From Nocardioides sp. Soil805 (GTDB lineage Bacteria > Actinomycetota > Actinomycetes > Propionibacteriales > Nocardioidaceae), in assembly GCF_001429625.1 (NCBI RefSeq), contig NZ_LMSU01000002.1, positions 62,001 through 126,000 on the forward strand: a DNA stretch of 64,000 nucleotides. The letters are read 5' to 3'. Below are positions 8,078 through 15,841 of the stretch, piece after piece. Every line of letters starts with the position of its first letter. The stretch's first letter is position 1. The translations under genes and the position numbers were made by a program. Below the pieces are notes generated by a model. That model did no database searches, was not told the origin of the DNA, and saw only the letters and a list, made by a program, of their open reading frames with translations.

Positions 8078-9450
8078 GCGTCGCGACCCGGCTGCAGGCG
8101 ATGCAGCCCACCGACGTCGGCGTCCCCGGCCCCACCTCGCTGGACATGGCCCGCGCCTTCCGCTCGGTGCGCGCCGACCCGCTGTCGTTCCTGGTCGAGG
8201 TGTCGGGTCGCTTCGGCGACCTCGTCTCCTTCCCGGTGCCGGGCCCGCCGGCGCTGCTGGTCAACGACCCGGCCGACGCCCGGCACGTGCTGCAGACCGC
8301 GGCCCGCAACTGGACCAAGGACACGGTCCAGTACGCCGCGCTGGCCCGGGTCACCGGACCCGGCCTGCTGGCCTCCTCCGAGCCCAGCTGGATCGAGCAC
8401 CGGCGCCTTGCGGCCCCGGCCTTCCATCACCAGCGCCTCGAGGCGGTGGGGGACCAGGTCCGCGCGGCGGCCGAGGCGGCGATCGGCGCGCGGCTCGGCT
8501 CCCTCGCCGACGGCGACGTGGTCGACGTCGCCGCCCTCACCCACCGCATCGGCCTCGACGCGGTCGGTCGGGCGCTCTTCTCCGCGGACCTCTCCGGCCA
8601 GGCGCAGGACCTGCTCGACGCGACGAGCGAGTCGGCGGACCTGGTGGTCCGGCTGGGCCGCTCGATCCTGCCGCGGGCGGAGTGGACCCCGACCCGGACC
8701 AATCTGCGGCTGCGCTCCGCGCGGCGCCGGCTCGACGCCGCCACCGCCGAGATCATCGCCCAGCGCCGCGCGCGCAGCGCGGACGCGCCGGCCGGCTCGC
8801 ACGGCGACGACCTCCTCGGCCTGCTTCTCGACAGCCGGATGGACGACGCGGGGATCCGCGACGAGCTGGTGACCATGGTGATCGCCGGCCACGAGACCGT
8901 GGCCGGGGCGCTGGCCTGGATCCTGATGCTGCTGGCCGAGCACCAGCCCGAGCAGGACGCGGTGCGCGCCGAGCTGGCCGCCCACCCCGGGCCGGTCGGG
9001 CTGCTCGGCCACCGCGAGACGCTGCCGTGGACGCGCGCGGTGGTCGACGAGGCGCTGCGCCTCTTCCCGCCGGCGTGGGCGCTGTCGCGCCGCTCGCTGG
9101 CGCCCGACGTCGTCGGCGGCCACGAGGTCCCGGCCGGCACGCTGGTCATCGTCAGCCCCTGGCTGATGCACCGCCGCGCCGACCCGTGGACCGACCCGCT
9201 GGCCTTCCGACCCGAGCGGTTCCTCGACCCCGGCGCCGGCCGCGCCGGCTACCTGCCCTTCGGGCAGGGGCCGCGGCTGTGCATCGGGCGCGAGTTCGCC
9301 CTCGGCGAGATGGTGGTGGTCCTCAGCGAGCTGCTCCGCGACCACCGGGTGTCGGTGCCGGCGGGCTGGACGCGCCCGGCGGCGCAGGCGCAGGTCGCCG
9401 TGCACCCGCGCGGCGGGATGCCGCTCGTCGTCACCCGGGCCTCCTCGTGA
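8074..9450 (+). CDS. Cytochrome P450 in carotenoid operon
   Basis: 458 aa, complete P450: I-helix AGHET (271-275), ExxR at Glu326-Arg329, and heme-binding loop FGQGPRLCIG with the axial Cys403. It is a soluble-type bacterial P450 without reductase or ferredoxin partner nearby. Position between the cyclase and the glycosyltransferase suggests it hydroxylates or further oxidises the carotenoid so that a sugar can be attached. CYP175A1 of Thermus, a beta-carotene 3-hydroxylase, is a known precedent for P450s in this role. Substrate and regiochemistry are inference. Confidence 0.9.
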   Translation: MSVATRLQAMQPTDVGVPGPTSLDMARAFRSVRADPLSFLVEVSGRFGDLVSFPVPGPPALLVNDPADARHVLQTAARNWTKDTVQYAALARVTGPGLLASSEPSWIEHRRLAAPAFHHQRLEAVGDQVRAAAEAAIGARLGSLADGDVVDVAALTHRIGLDAVGRALFSADLSGQAQDLLDATSESADLVVRLGRSILPRAEWTPTRTNLRLRSARRRLDAATAEIIAQRRARSADAPAGSHGDDLLGLLLDSRMDDAGIRDELVTMVIAGHETVAGALAWILMLLAEHQPEQDAVRAELAAHPGPVGLLGHRETLPWTRAVVDEALRLFPPAWALSRRSLAPDVVGGHEVPAGTLVIVSPWLMHRRADPWTDPLAFRPERFLDPGAGRAGYLPFGQGPRLCIGREFALGEMVVVLSELLRDHRVSVPAGWTRPAAQAQVAVHPRGGMPLVVTRASS

Positions 9451-10601
9451 CCGACGTGGTGCTGGTCGACGCCGTGCTGGTCGTCGTGCTGCTGGTCGCG
9501 GCGGCCTGCGGGTGGTGGCTGCTCGCCGACCTGCGGACGGTCCCGCGGGGCCTCGCGTACGCCGACCGGTCGACGTCGGTGTCGGTCGTCGTGCCCGCGC
9601 GGGACGAGGAGGCCACCCTCCCGGCGCTGTTGGAGTCGCTGCGCGGGCTCGGGCTCCGCGAGGTCGTGGTGGTCGACGACGGCTCTCGGGACGCGACGGC
9701 CGCGGTGGCCCGCGCCGGCGGGGCGACCGTCCTGCCCGGCACGCCCCCGCCGCCCGGCTGGACCGGGAAGGCGTGGGCCTGCCACCTCGGAGCCGGGGCC
9801 CCCAGCGGGGAGCTGCTGCTCTTCCTCGATGCCGACACGGTGCTGGGTCCCGACGCCCTGGCCGGGCTGCTCGCGCTGCACGAGGTGCGCGGGGGACTGG
9901 TGTCCGTGCAGCCCTTCCACCGGGTGGAGAGGCCCTACGAGCAGCTGTCGGCCTACTTCAACGTGATGTCCCTGCTGGCCAGCGGCGCCTTCGCGCGACG
10001 CCCCGCGACACGACCGATGGCGTTCGGGCCGTGCCTGCTGACGACGCGGGCGGACTACGACAGGGCCGGCGGGCACGAGGCGGTGCGCGGGGAGATCCTC
10101 GACGACGTGCAGCTCGCCGCGGCCTACGACCGGGCCGGGCTGCCGGTGCGGTGCGCGGTCGGCGGCGACTCGATCCGGATGCGCAGCTATCCCGGCGGGT
10201 TGCGGCAGCTGGCCGACGGCTGGACCAAGAACTTCGCGTCCGGCGCCTCCGCCGCCGCTCCCGGACCCACCCTCGGTGCAGGTCTGTGGGTGAGCGCCCA
10301 CCACGCAGTCGCGGTCGGCGCGGCCCTGGCGCTCGTCGAGGCGGTGACCGGGTGGGGCGCGTCCCTGACCTGGGGCGACCCGGCCCTGTGGGCGGTCGCC
10401 TGGGTGGGGTTCGCGGCGCAGCTGGGGTGGATCCTGCGCCGGGTGGGCTCGTTCCGCTGGTGGACGTGGGCGCTGTTCCCGGTGTGCCTGCTGGCCTTCG
10501 ACGTGATCTTCGCGCGGTCCGCCGCGCTGACGCTGGTGCGCCGCTCGGTGCGCTGGCGCGGGCGAGAGGTGGACCTCCGGTCCTCGGAAGGGGTGGGCTG
10601 A
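9447..10601 (+). CDS. Family 2 glycosyltransferase (CrtQ-like), carotenoid glycosylation
   Basis: 384 aa: an N-terminal membrane helix (about 5-27), a GT2 domain with VVVPARDEE (47-55), VVDDGS (75-80) and the metal-binding DAD (128-130), then C-terminal hydrophobic helices (about 273-330 region and 345-365). This architecture equals the staphyloxanthin glycosyltransferase CrtQ and related membrane GT2 enzymes. The start overlaps the P450 stop (GTGA) and its stop overlaps the following ATG. It probably transfers a hexose to the oxidised carotenoid end; donor sugar is unknown. Confidence 0.85.
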   Translation: MTDVVLVDAVLVVVLLVAAACGWWLLADLRTVPRGLAYADRSTSVSVVVPARDEEATLPALLESLRGLGLREVVVVDDGSRDATAAVARAGGATVLPGTPPPPGWTGKAWACHLGAGAPSGELLLFLDADTVLGPDALAGLLALHEVRGGLVSVQPFHRVERPYEQLSAYFNVMSLLASGAFARRPATRPMAFGPCLLTTRADYDRAGGHEAVRGEILDDVQLAAAYDRAGLPVRCAVGGDSIRMRSYPGGLRQLADGWTKNFASGASAAAPGPTLGAGLWVSAHHAVAVGAALALVEAVTGWGASLTWGDPALWAVAWVGFAAQLGWILRRVGSFRWWTWALFPVCLLAFDVIFARSAALTLVRRSVRWRGREVDLRSSEGVG

Positions 10602-11086
10602 TGCTCCGGCTGCTGATGCCGCAGGCGCTGACCGTGGCGGTCGACGTGGTCGCGTGGGGGGTCTTCCACGCGGGCACCGGCTACGCCGCCCACCGCCTGG
10701 GCGACGCGCGGCTGTCCCGCGAGGGGCTCGTCCTGTCTCCGCGGCCCTTCGAGGTCGGTGGCGGGTGGTACCGACGCCGCCTGCGCATCCACCGCTGGAA
10801 GGACCGGCTCCCGGAGGCGGGGGCCCTCTTCGCCGGCGGGGTCAGCAAGCGCGAGCTGCCGTCGTACGACCCCGCGGGGCTGGAGCTCTTCGTCCGCGAG
10901 ACGCGCCGCGCCGAGCTGGCCCACTGGTGGGCGATGGCCTGCGCGCCGCTCTTCGTCCTGTGGAACCCGCCGCTCGCGGCCGGGCTGCTGATCGCGTACG
11001 GCGTGGGCGTCAACGCGCCCTTCATCGCGATCCAGCGCTACAACCGCTTCCGGACCCAGGCGATCCTCGAGCGGCGGTACCGGTGA
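10601..11086 (+). CDS. Glycosyl-carotenoid acyltransferase (staphylococcal CrtO-like)
   Basis: 161 aa. The central motif HRWKDRLPEAG (64-74), followed by GGVSKRELPSYD and membrane segments at about 8-25 and 122-148, is the pattern of staphylococcal CrtO, the acyltransferase that puts a fatty acid on the sugar of staphyloxanthin. Length (165 aa in Staphylococcus, from memory) agrees. It directly follows the CrtQ-like gene, as in Staphylococcus, and its stop overlaps the PAP2 gene. Not related to the ketolase also called CrtO. Confidence 0.78.
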   Translation: MLRLLMPQALTVAVDVVAWGVFHAGTGYAAHRLGDARLSREGLVLSPRPFEVGGGWYRRRLRIHRWKDRLPEAGALFAGGVSKRELPSYDPAGLELFVRETRRAELAHWWAMACAPLFVLWNPPLAAGLLIAYGVGVNAPFIAIQRYNRFRTQAILERRYR

Positions 11087-11961
11087 CCCAGGAGCTCGAG
11101 CGCGACCTCGCTCCCTCGCCGGACGACTCCGACGATTCCCAGCACGGGCCGATCGCCCAGCTCCTCATCGCCTGGTCGCCGCTGAGCGTCATCCTCGTCG
11201 CCTACGCCGTGGCCGGCTGGATCAGCGCCCCGCTGGAGGAGGGCGACGGGGCCGCCACCAACCGGCTCGGCTTCGGGGTCCACGTCGACGGACCGCCTTC
11301 GGTCGACGCAGGCTTCTTCGGCGCGGTCCCGACGGTGTGGCTGCAGGAGCGGCTCGTCGACGGGTCGCCGCACTGGTACGACGCGATCGCCGCGCTCGTC
11401 TACGTCACCCACTTCGTCTCCATCCCGATCGTCACGGCCGTCGCGTGGTTCTGGCTGCGCGACCGCTTCAAGGCGTGGCTGGGGGCGCTGCTCGTCTTCA
11501 CGGTCCTGGGCGTGAGCGGGTACGTCGTCTATCCCGCCGTGCCGCCGTGGCTGGCCTCCGAGCAGGGCGACATCGGGACCGTGGACCGCATCTCCGACAT
11601 CGGCTGGCAGTGGCTGCACCTGGACTGGGTGGGCACGCTGACCGCCTCGGGCCAGGGGGAGAGCAACCCGGTGGCGGCGATGCCCTCGCTGCACGCCGGG
11701 GCGGCAATGCTGGTCGCGCTGTTCCTCTGGCCGGTGGCGAGCACGCTGTGGCGGTTCGTGCTGGCGGCGTACGCGCTGGCGATGGGCGTCACGCTCGTCT
11801 ACACCGGGGAGCACTACGTCGTCGATGTGCTCGTGGGGTGGCTGGTGGCGGTCGCGGCCGTGGCCGCAGGGGCCGTGCTGCGGCGTCGGCGGGAGCGGCG
11901 GGCCGGCGCTTCGGGCATTCGCCACGCAACGGGGCGCGATCCGAGGCATCCTGTCGGCTGA
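11083..11961 (+). CDS. PAP2-superfamily membrane phosphatase or lipid transferase
   Basis: 292 aa with about six membrane helices. The PAP2/Aur1 signature is present: PSLHAG (201-206) with the catalytic-type His204, and YTGEHYVVDV with His244 and Asp248. It is the last gene of the carotenoid operon, its GTG start overlapping the acyltransferase stop. Family members dephosphorylate polyprenyl or phosphatidic lipids or exchange head groups. A role in pyrophosphate-lipid recycling or in lipid-linked sugar donor handling is conceivable; the operon position is the only argument. Confidence 0.8.
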   Translation: MTQELERDLAPSPDDSDDSQHGPIAQLLIAWSPLSVILVAYAVAGWISAPLEEGDGAATNRLGFGVHVDGPPSVDAGFFGAVPTVWLQERLVDGSPHWYDAIAALVYVTHFVSIPIVTAVAWFWLRDRFKAWLGALLVFTVLGVSGYVVYPAVPPWLASEQGDIGTVDRISDIGWQWLHLDWVGTLTASGQGESNPVAAMPSLHAGAAMLVALFLWPVASTLWRFVLAAYALAMGVTLVYTGEHYVVDVLVGWLVAVAAVAAGAVLRRRRERRAGASGIRHATGRDPRHPVG

Positions 11962-11982
11962 CCCAGCACGTCGAGGAGAGTC

Positions 11983-12999
11983 GTGAAGCTCAAGGCCGTG
12001 GCGGTCGGCGCCGTTCTCCTGGTGCTGGTCGGCCAGTGCGACGACGCGCAGCCCGCACCCGACGTACGGGACTCGTCGCAGGCGCGCGCTGGAGCGGAGC
12101 GGAGTGCCGCACCGAAGGCGCCGCGGGCGAGGCCTCGGCGTACGCCGTCCGCGTCGCCCACGACCTCCGGCCCGTCGCCGTCGGCGTCCGCGACCGCCGG
12201 GCAGCAGGCGGGCCGCGGGACGGCGCTGGCGGCCCTGGGCCTCCTGGCCGTCAAGGGGCGAGCCCCGATGACGGGCTACGACCGCGACCGGTTCGGGCCG
12301 GCCTGGCTCGACGCGGACCGCAACGGGTGCGACACCCGCAACGACGTGCTGCGCGAGCACCTGTCCGCGATCACCGTCGAGGGCAACGGCTGTGTCGTCG
12401 CCACCGGCGCCTACGACGATCCCTACACCGGCTCGAGGATCGACTACCGGCAGGGCGACGGCTTCCTGATCGACATCGACCATGTCGTGTCCTTGGGCAA
12501 CGCGTGGGCCACGGGCGCCTTCCGGTGGGACATCACGACGAGGGCCGCCCTCGCCAACGATCACCTCAACCTGCTGCCGGCGGACGCCGGCGCCAACCGG
12601 CAGAAGGGCGACGGCGACGCGGCGACGTGGCTTCCGTCGAACAAGCCCTTCCGCTGCCTCTACGTCGCGCGTCAGGTGGCGGTGAAGAGCAAGTACGACC
12701 TGTGGCTGACCGCCCCGGAGAAGGCCGCGACCGAGCGCGTCCTGGCGTCGTGCCCCGACCAGCTGCTGGTCGCCGACACGTGGGGCGCCCCGACGCGGGT
12801 CGACCACGACATCTCCGACCCGGGCGTGCCGGCGTCGATGCCGACCGAGTCACCGGCTCCGGCCGTGGTCGGTGGCGGGTCGACGTACTTCGAGAACTGC
12901 GACGCGGCCCGGTCCCCGGGCGCCGCGCCCGTGCACCTCGGTGATCCCGGCTACGGGACCCACCTCGACCGGGACGGCGACGGGACCGCCTGCGAGTGA
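11983..12999 (+). CDS. Secreted lipoprotein with HNH nuclease-like domain and excalibur domain
   Basis: 338 aa. A lipoprotein signal ends in VGQC (Cys19), followed by a Ser/Thr/Pro/Ala-rich linker (about 25-75). Residues 95-260 carry the GmrSD/DUF1524-like HNH core: IDIDHVVSLGNAW (163-175) with His167, then a conserved Asn/His segment NDHLNL (192-197) and NRQKGD (205-210). The C-terminus (302-338) is an excalibur calcium-binding module: YFENCDAAR through LDRDGDGTACE. Likely a cell-surface nuclease that degrades DNA outside the cell. GTG start follows GAGGAGAG. Confidence 0.85.
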   Translation: MKLKAVAVGAVLLVLVGQCDDAQPAPDVRDSSQARAGAERSAAPKAPRARPRRTPSASPTTSGPSPSASATAGQQAGRGTALAALGLLAVKGRAPMTGYDRDRFGPAWLDADRNGCDTRNDVLREHLSAITVEGNGCVVATGAYDDPYTGSRIDYRQGDGFLIDIDHVVSLGNAWATGAFRWDITTRAALANDHLNLLPADAGANRQKGDGDAATWLPSNKPFRCLYVARQVAVKSKYDLWLTAPEKAATERVLASCPDQLLVADTWGAPTRVDHDISDPGVPASMPTESPAPAVVGGGSTYFENCDAARSPGAAPVHLGDPGYGTHLDRDGDGTACE

Positions 13000-13020
13000 A
13001 CGAGTGGGCGGCAGCCGGGC

Positions 13021-13266
13021 TCAGACGCGGGGCGGGCAGTCGTGTGCGACCACGCGGACCGTCGAGGCGGGGTGGCGGTGCAGGGCGTCGGGTGGACGGA
13101 TGGGGCGGGGGGTGAACCCGCCTCCGCAGTTGGGACAGACCCCGCGCAGGCGCGTCTCGACGCACTCGCGGCAGAAGGTGCACTCGAAGATGCAGATCAT
13201 GGCGTCCCGAGCGGTCGGGGGCAGGTCCTTGTCGCAACACTCGCAGTTGGGTCGCAGCTCCAGCAC
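13021..13266 (-). CDS. DUF1272 family cysteine-rich protein
   Basis: 81 aa small zinc-binding-type protein: LRPNCECCDKDLPP, CIFECTFCREC and GVCPNCGGGF provide three pairs of cysteines, the arrangement of DUF1272. Function is unknown; such proteins may bind Zn2+ or RNA. The GTG start at 13266 has no strong Shine-Dalgarno. It converges on the nuclease lipoprotein gene with a 21-bp gap. Confidence 0.85.
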   Translation of the reverse strand: MLELRPNCECCDKDLPPTARDAMICIFECTFCRECVETRLRGVCPNCGGGFTPRPIRPPDALHRHPASTVRVVAHDCPPRV

Positions 13267-13333
13267 CTGACCATGATGCTGGACGGTCTGGAGCGGCGCA
13301 GATCACTTTTCGGTTGCGCCCGGACGGGGCCGG

Positions 13334-13645
13334 TCACTCAGCCTCGCGGGGCGCAGCCGGGAACTCGATTCCGAAGTGGTGAGCTATCGCCGCCGTGGTC
13401 TCACAGCCCCAGTCCCTCCGGTGGTTGATCGGTTCACCGTCGGGATCGCTGTCGCACGTGCCGGACCCGGACCCACAATCGCGGTGGATCGCGAGCAGTC
13501 GGCGGGCGAGCGGGTCGTTGATGGAGTTCAACCGACGCATTGCGTCGACCCAGCGAGCCACCGGCGTGGGTCGATCGTCGATCTCATGGACGATGTCCAT
13601 GTGAAGCCGGTTGCTGGCTTCCTCGTCGTACTCGTACCGCGTCAT
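13334..13645 (-). CDS. Hypothetical protein
   Basis: 103 aa soluble, acidic protein with no family I can name. It contains RRLLAIHRDCGSGSGTCD and WGCETTAAIAHHFGIEFP; a Cys-Glu-Thr followed by a hydrophobic helix resembles small actinobacterial and phage-encoded proteins with a CETL motif (the DUF6221 group), but the match is loose. Codon use is normal for the region and the frame is open over its full length, which argues that it is real. Ribosome binding site is weak. Confidence 0.5.
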   Translation of the reverse strand: MTRYEYDEEASNRLHMDIVHEIDDRPTPVARWVDAMRRLNSINDPLARRLLAIHRDCGSGSGTCDSDPDGEPINHRRDWGCETTAAIAHHFGIEFPAAPREAE

Positions 13646-13787
13646 GAACGGACGCTAGGGCGCGTGGGCGGCGTCTGTTCACCTTTTCGCCCAGCCTCCC
13701 GGACTGGTCGGGCGTGCGACGTGACGTGTCGGCGGCGCCGTAGCGGCAGGGGACGCGTGCAATTGCGGGACAACGGGTCGATGGTGG

Positions 13788-14315
13788 ATGCACACTCCCG
13801 ACGTGGAGTGGACACGTTCTGGATTGACCCGGGCCGGATTCGAGGGGTTCGTCCCCTTCGGGGACCTGCCGAACTCCCCCGGGCCGCGAGGTGCGGGCGT
13901 GTACGTCGTCCTGCGTGACCGGATCGACGACCCGATGTTCCTGCCTGTGAGTCCTGCGGGACGGTTCAAGTCCAAGGATCCCTCCGTCGGGGGCTCGGTC
14001 CTGGAACAGTCGTGGGTCACAGGCGCCCGCGTGCTCTACATAGGCAAGGCCGCCGCGGGACAGAGTGGTCGGCGGGGCCTGGCGAAGCGGCTGGAGGAGT
14101 TCCGGCGACACGGCTCCGGCGAGCCCGTCGGGCACTGGGGCGGCAGATACCTGTGGCAGCTGTCTGACAGCCGCACGCTGCTGGTCGGCTGGATGGAGAC
14201 ACCTGAGGTCGATCCCGAGGACGTGGAGTCCGAGCTCATCGACCGCTTCGTCGCTGACTGGGGTGCCCGTCCGTTCGCCAACCTCAAGGCGGGTCGTTCC
14301 GTCTCGTCGACCTGA
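13788..14315 (+). CDS. GIY-YIG-like domain protein
   Basis: 175 aa. [10 protein letters not shown] (36-45) and [12 protein letters not shown] (80-91) form the 'GIY...YIG' pair, followed by [13 protein letters not shown] (97-109), where Arg101 sits at the catalytic Arg position, and a Glu in VESELIDRF (about 155-163). This is the layout of the GIY-YIG nuclease fold. Proteins of this size are mostly uncharacterised; some act in DNA repair or restriction. The next gene encodes a NERD nuclease-like protein 52 bp downstream on the same strand, so the two may work together. Confidence 0.65.
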   Translation: MHTPDVEWTRSGLTRAGFEGFVPFGDLPNSPGPRGAGVYVVLRDRIDDPMFLPVSPAGRFKSKDPSVGGSVLEQSWVTGARVLYIGKAAAGQSGRRGLAKRLEEFRRHGSGEPVGHWGGRYLWQLSDSRTLLVGWMETPEVDPEDVESELIDRFVADWGARPFANLKAGRSVSST

Positions 14316-14367
14316 GTTCCCTGCACCCCTGCCAACACCGCCAGCACACACAACGAGGTTCAAGAGC

Positions 14368-15189
14368 GTGGACGAGCTCCCCCCGGACGAGAAGCGAATG
14401 CGACTGCGCTACGCCGGCACGTGTGGCAGCTGTGGCGCAGCCCTGCCCGCCAAGGCCGAGGCACTCTACGACCGAGCGAGCAAGTCGGTCCGGTGCATCA
14501 CCCATGACCGACCGACCTCGGCAGCACCGGTGGAAGAACGCGTCGACCCGGGAACTCCCGGGGGATCCGCGCGTCGAGAGTTCGAACGCCGTCGAGCGGC
14601 GAGGGAGCAGCGCATTCGCACCAAGCACCCGAAGATCGGCGGCCTGCTGCACGCGCTCAGTGACGAGCCACAGACCACCCGGGCCTGGGACACCGGGGCC
14701 GTCGGCGAGGAACGACTCGGCAAGCGGCTCAACGAGCTGGCGTCAGGTGACGTGCGGATCCTCCATGACCGTCGCATCCCCAGGACTCGGGCGAACATCG
14801 ACCACGTGGCCGTCACCCGCTCCGGGATCTTCGTCATCGACGCCAAGAAGTACGCCGGGCGACCTCAGCTGAAGATCGAAGGCGGCCTGATCCGTCAACG
14901 GGTCGAGAAGCTGATCGTCGGCACCCGGGACTGCACGAAGGTCGTCGACGGAGTCCTCAAGCAGATGGATGTCGTACGTGCTGTCGTCGGGGACCACGTG
15001 ACCATCCACGGAGTGCTCTGCTTCGTGGAAGCAGACTGGCCCCTGATCGGAGGGGCCTTCACCACCCGGGGAGTGCAGGTCCTCTCACCCAAGAAGCTCT
15101 ACCCGAAGCTCCACGCAGACGGTCCGCTCGGCACCACGGACGTCGAGGAGCTGCATCGGCAGCTGGCGTCGGCTCTGCCCCCTGCCTGA
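14368..15189 (+). CDS. NERD-domain nuclease-related protein
   Basis: 273 aa. N-terminal zinc-ribbon-like part: CGSCG (19-23) and CITH (43-46). A charged linker leads to a NERD domain (about 107-220): GAVGEERLG (110-118), NIDHVAV with Asp145, and IDAKKY with Asp158 and Lys160, matching the PD-(D/E)XK-like core of nuclease-related domains. Start uncertain: GTG 14368 (GAGG upstream) or ATG 14398 (MRLRYAGTC). NERD proteins are thought to process DNA and are often plasmid- or defence-linked; function here is unproven. It follows the GIY-YIG-like gene. Confidence 0.78.
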   Translation: MDELPPDEKRMRLRYAGTCGSCGAALPAKAEALYDRASKSVRCITHDRPTSAAPVEERVDPGTPGGSARREFERRRAAREQRIRTKHPKIGGLLHALSDEPQTTRAWDTGAVGEERLGKRLNELASGDVRILHDRRIPRTRANIDHVAVTRSGIFVIDAKKYAGRPQLKIEGGLIRQRVEKLIVGTRDCTKVVDGVLKQMDVVRAVVGDHVTIHGVLCFVEADWPLIGGAFTTRGVQVLSPKKLYPKLHADGPLGTTDVEELHRQLASALPPA

Positions 15190-15306
15190 GCACCAGCGAC
15201 CGAGGTCCGAACGGCATCTCCGCAATCGGCGGACAGCGCCGGAGGCCTCGCCTACGGTCTGGGTCGTTGCGTCTCATCAGGGATGCCGTTACGGGGAGAC
15301 ACACAC

Positions 15307-15591
15307 GTGAACATCAACAAGCTGCTGGTCGCAGCGGCCGCCACCACCGTCGCCGCCACTGCCCTCACCTTCGCCGGCCCGGCATCCGCTCACACCACCG
15401 GCCTCCACGACAACTGCACCAACCTCAACAAGACCTGGCCGCACGGCGTGGGCCTGGCCAACGCCCGGGACCTCACCAGCGGGACGCCGGTCACGACCTT
15501 CTACCGCAACACCAAGGCCTACCGGGCCGCCGAGGGCCACAACGGCACCCTCGACGCCGACAACGACGGCATCGCCTGCGAGAAGCGCTGA
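15307..15591 (+). CDS. Small secreted excalibur-domain protein
   Basis: 94 aa. A signal peptide with hydrophobic core (LLVAAAATTVAATALTFAG) and cleavage site ASA-HTT precedes one excalibur module: DNCTNLNKTWPHGVGLANA through LDADNDGIACEKR. The DxDxDG loop binds Ca2+ in this family. Unlike the HNH lipoprotein upstream, it has no second domain, so it resembles the isolated excalibur module of that protein. GTG start at 15307, after a GGGGAG box. Confidence 0.88.
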   Translation: MNINKLLVAAAATTVAATALTFAGPASAHTTGLHDNCTNLNKTWPHGVGLANARDLTSGTPVTTFYRNTKAYRAAEGHNGTLDADNDGIACEKR

Positions 15592-15782
15592 CCCGGAGGT
15601 CCCTTCCAAGGCCTCATCGCGGCAGGAGGCGCGGGGACGACGCGAGGCGCGTGACGACTGGGGGCCGCGAGTGTGCGTGGAAGCACGGGTGTCGACCGGT
15701 TTCCGGTGCCGTGACGCACAGTCGTCGCCCGAGCCCGTGCGAGCCGGCGTCACGGATACCTCTGGACGACCCTATGTGACGT

Positions 15783-15821
15783 GCGTTACGTTCGCGAGTG
15801 CAACATCACGATTCGTAATGC
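15783..15821 (+). promoter_or_regulatory. Dyad upstream of cyanophycinase gene (possible operator)
   Basis: GCGTTACG (15783-15790) and CGTAATGC (15814-15821) form an inverted repeat with 7 of 8 positions paired, in the otherwise AT-richer leader before the cyanophycinase start. A related GTAACGTGCATTC string lies at about 18157-18169, ahead of the ABC transporter binding-protein gene. These are candidate sites for the RpiR-type regulator encoded between them; it is a visual match only. Confidence 0.3.
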
Positions 15822-15841
15822 TCGAAACATCTGGAGGCGCC

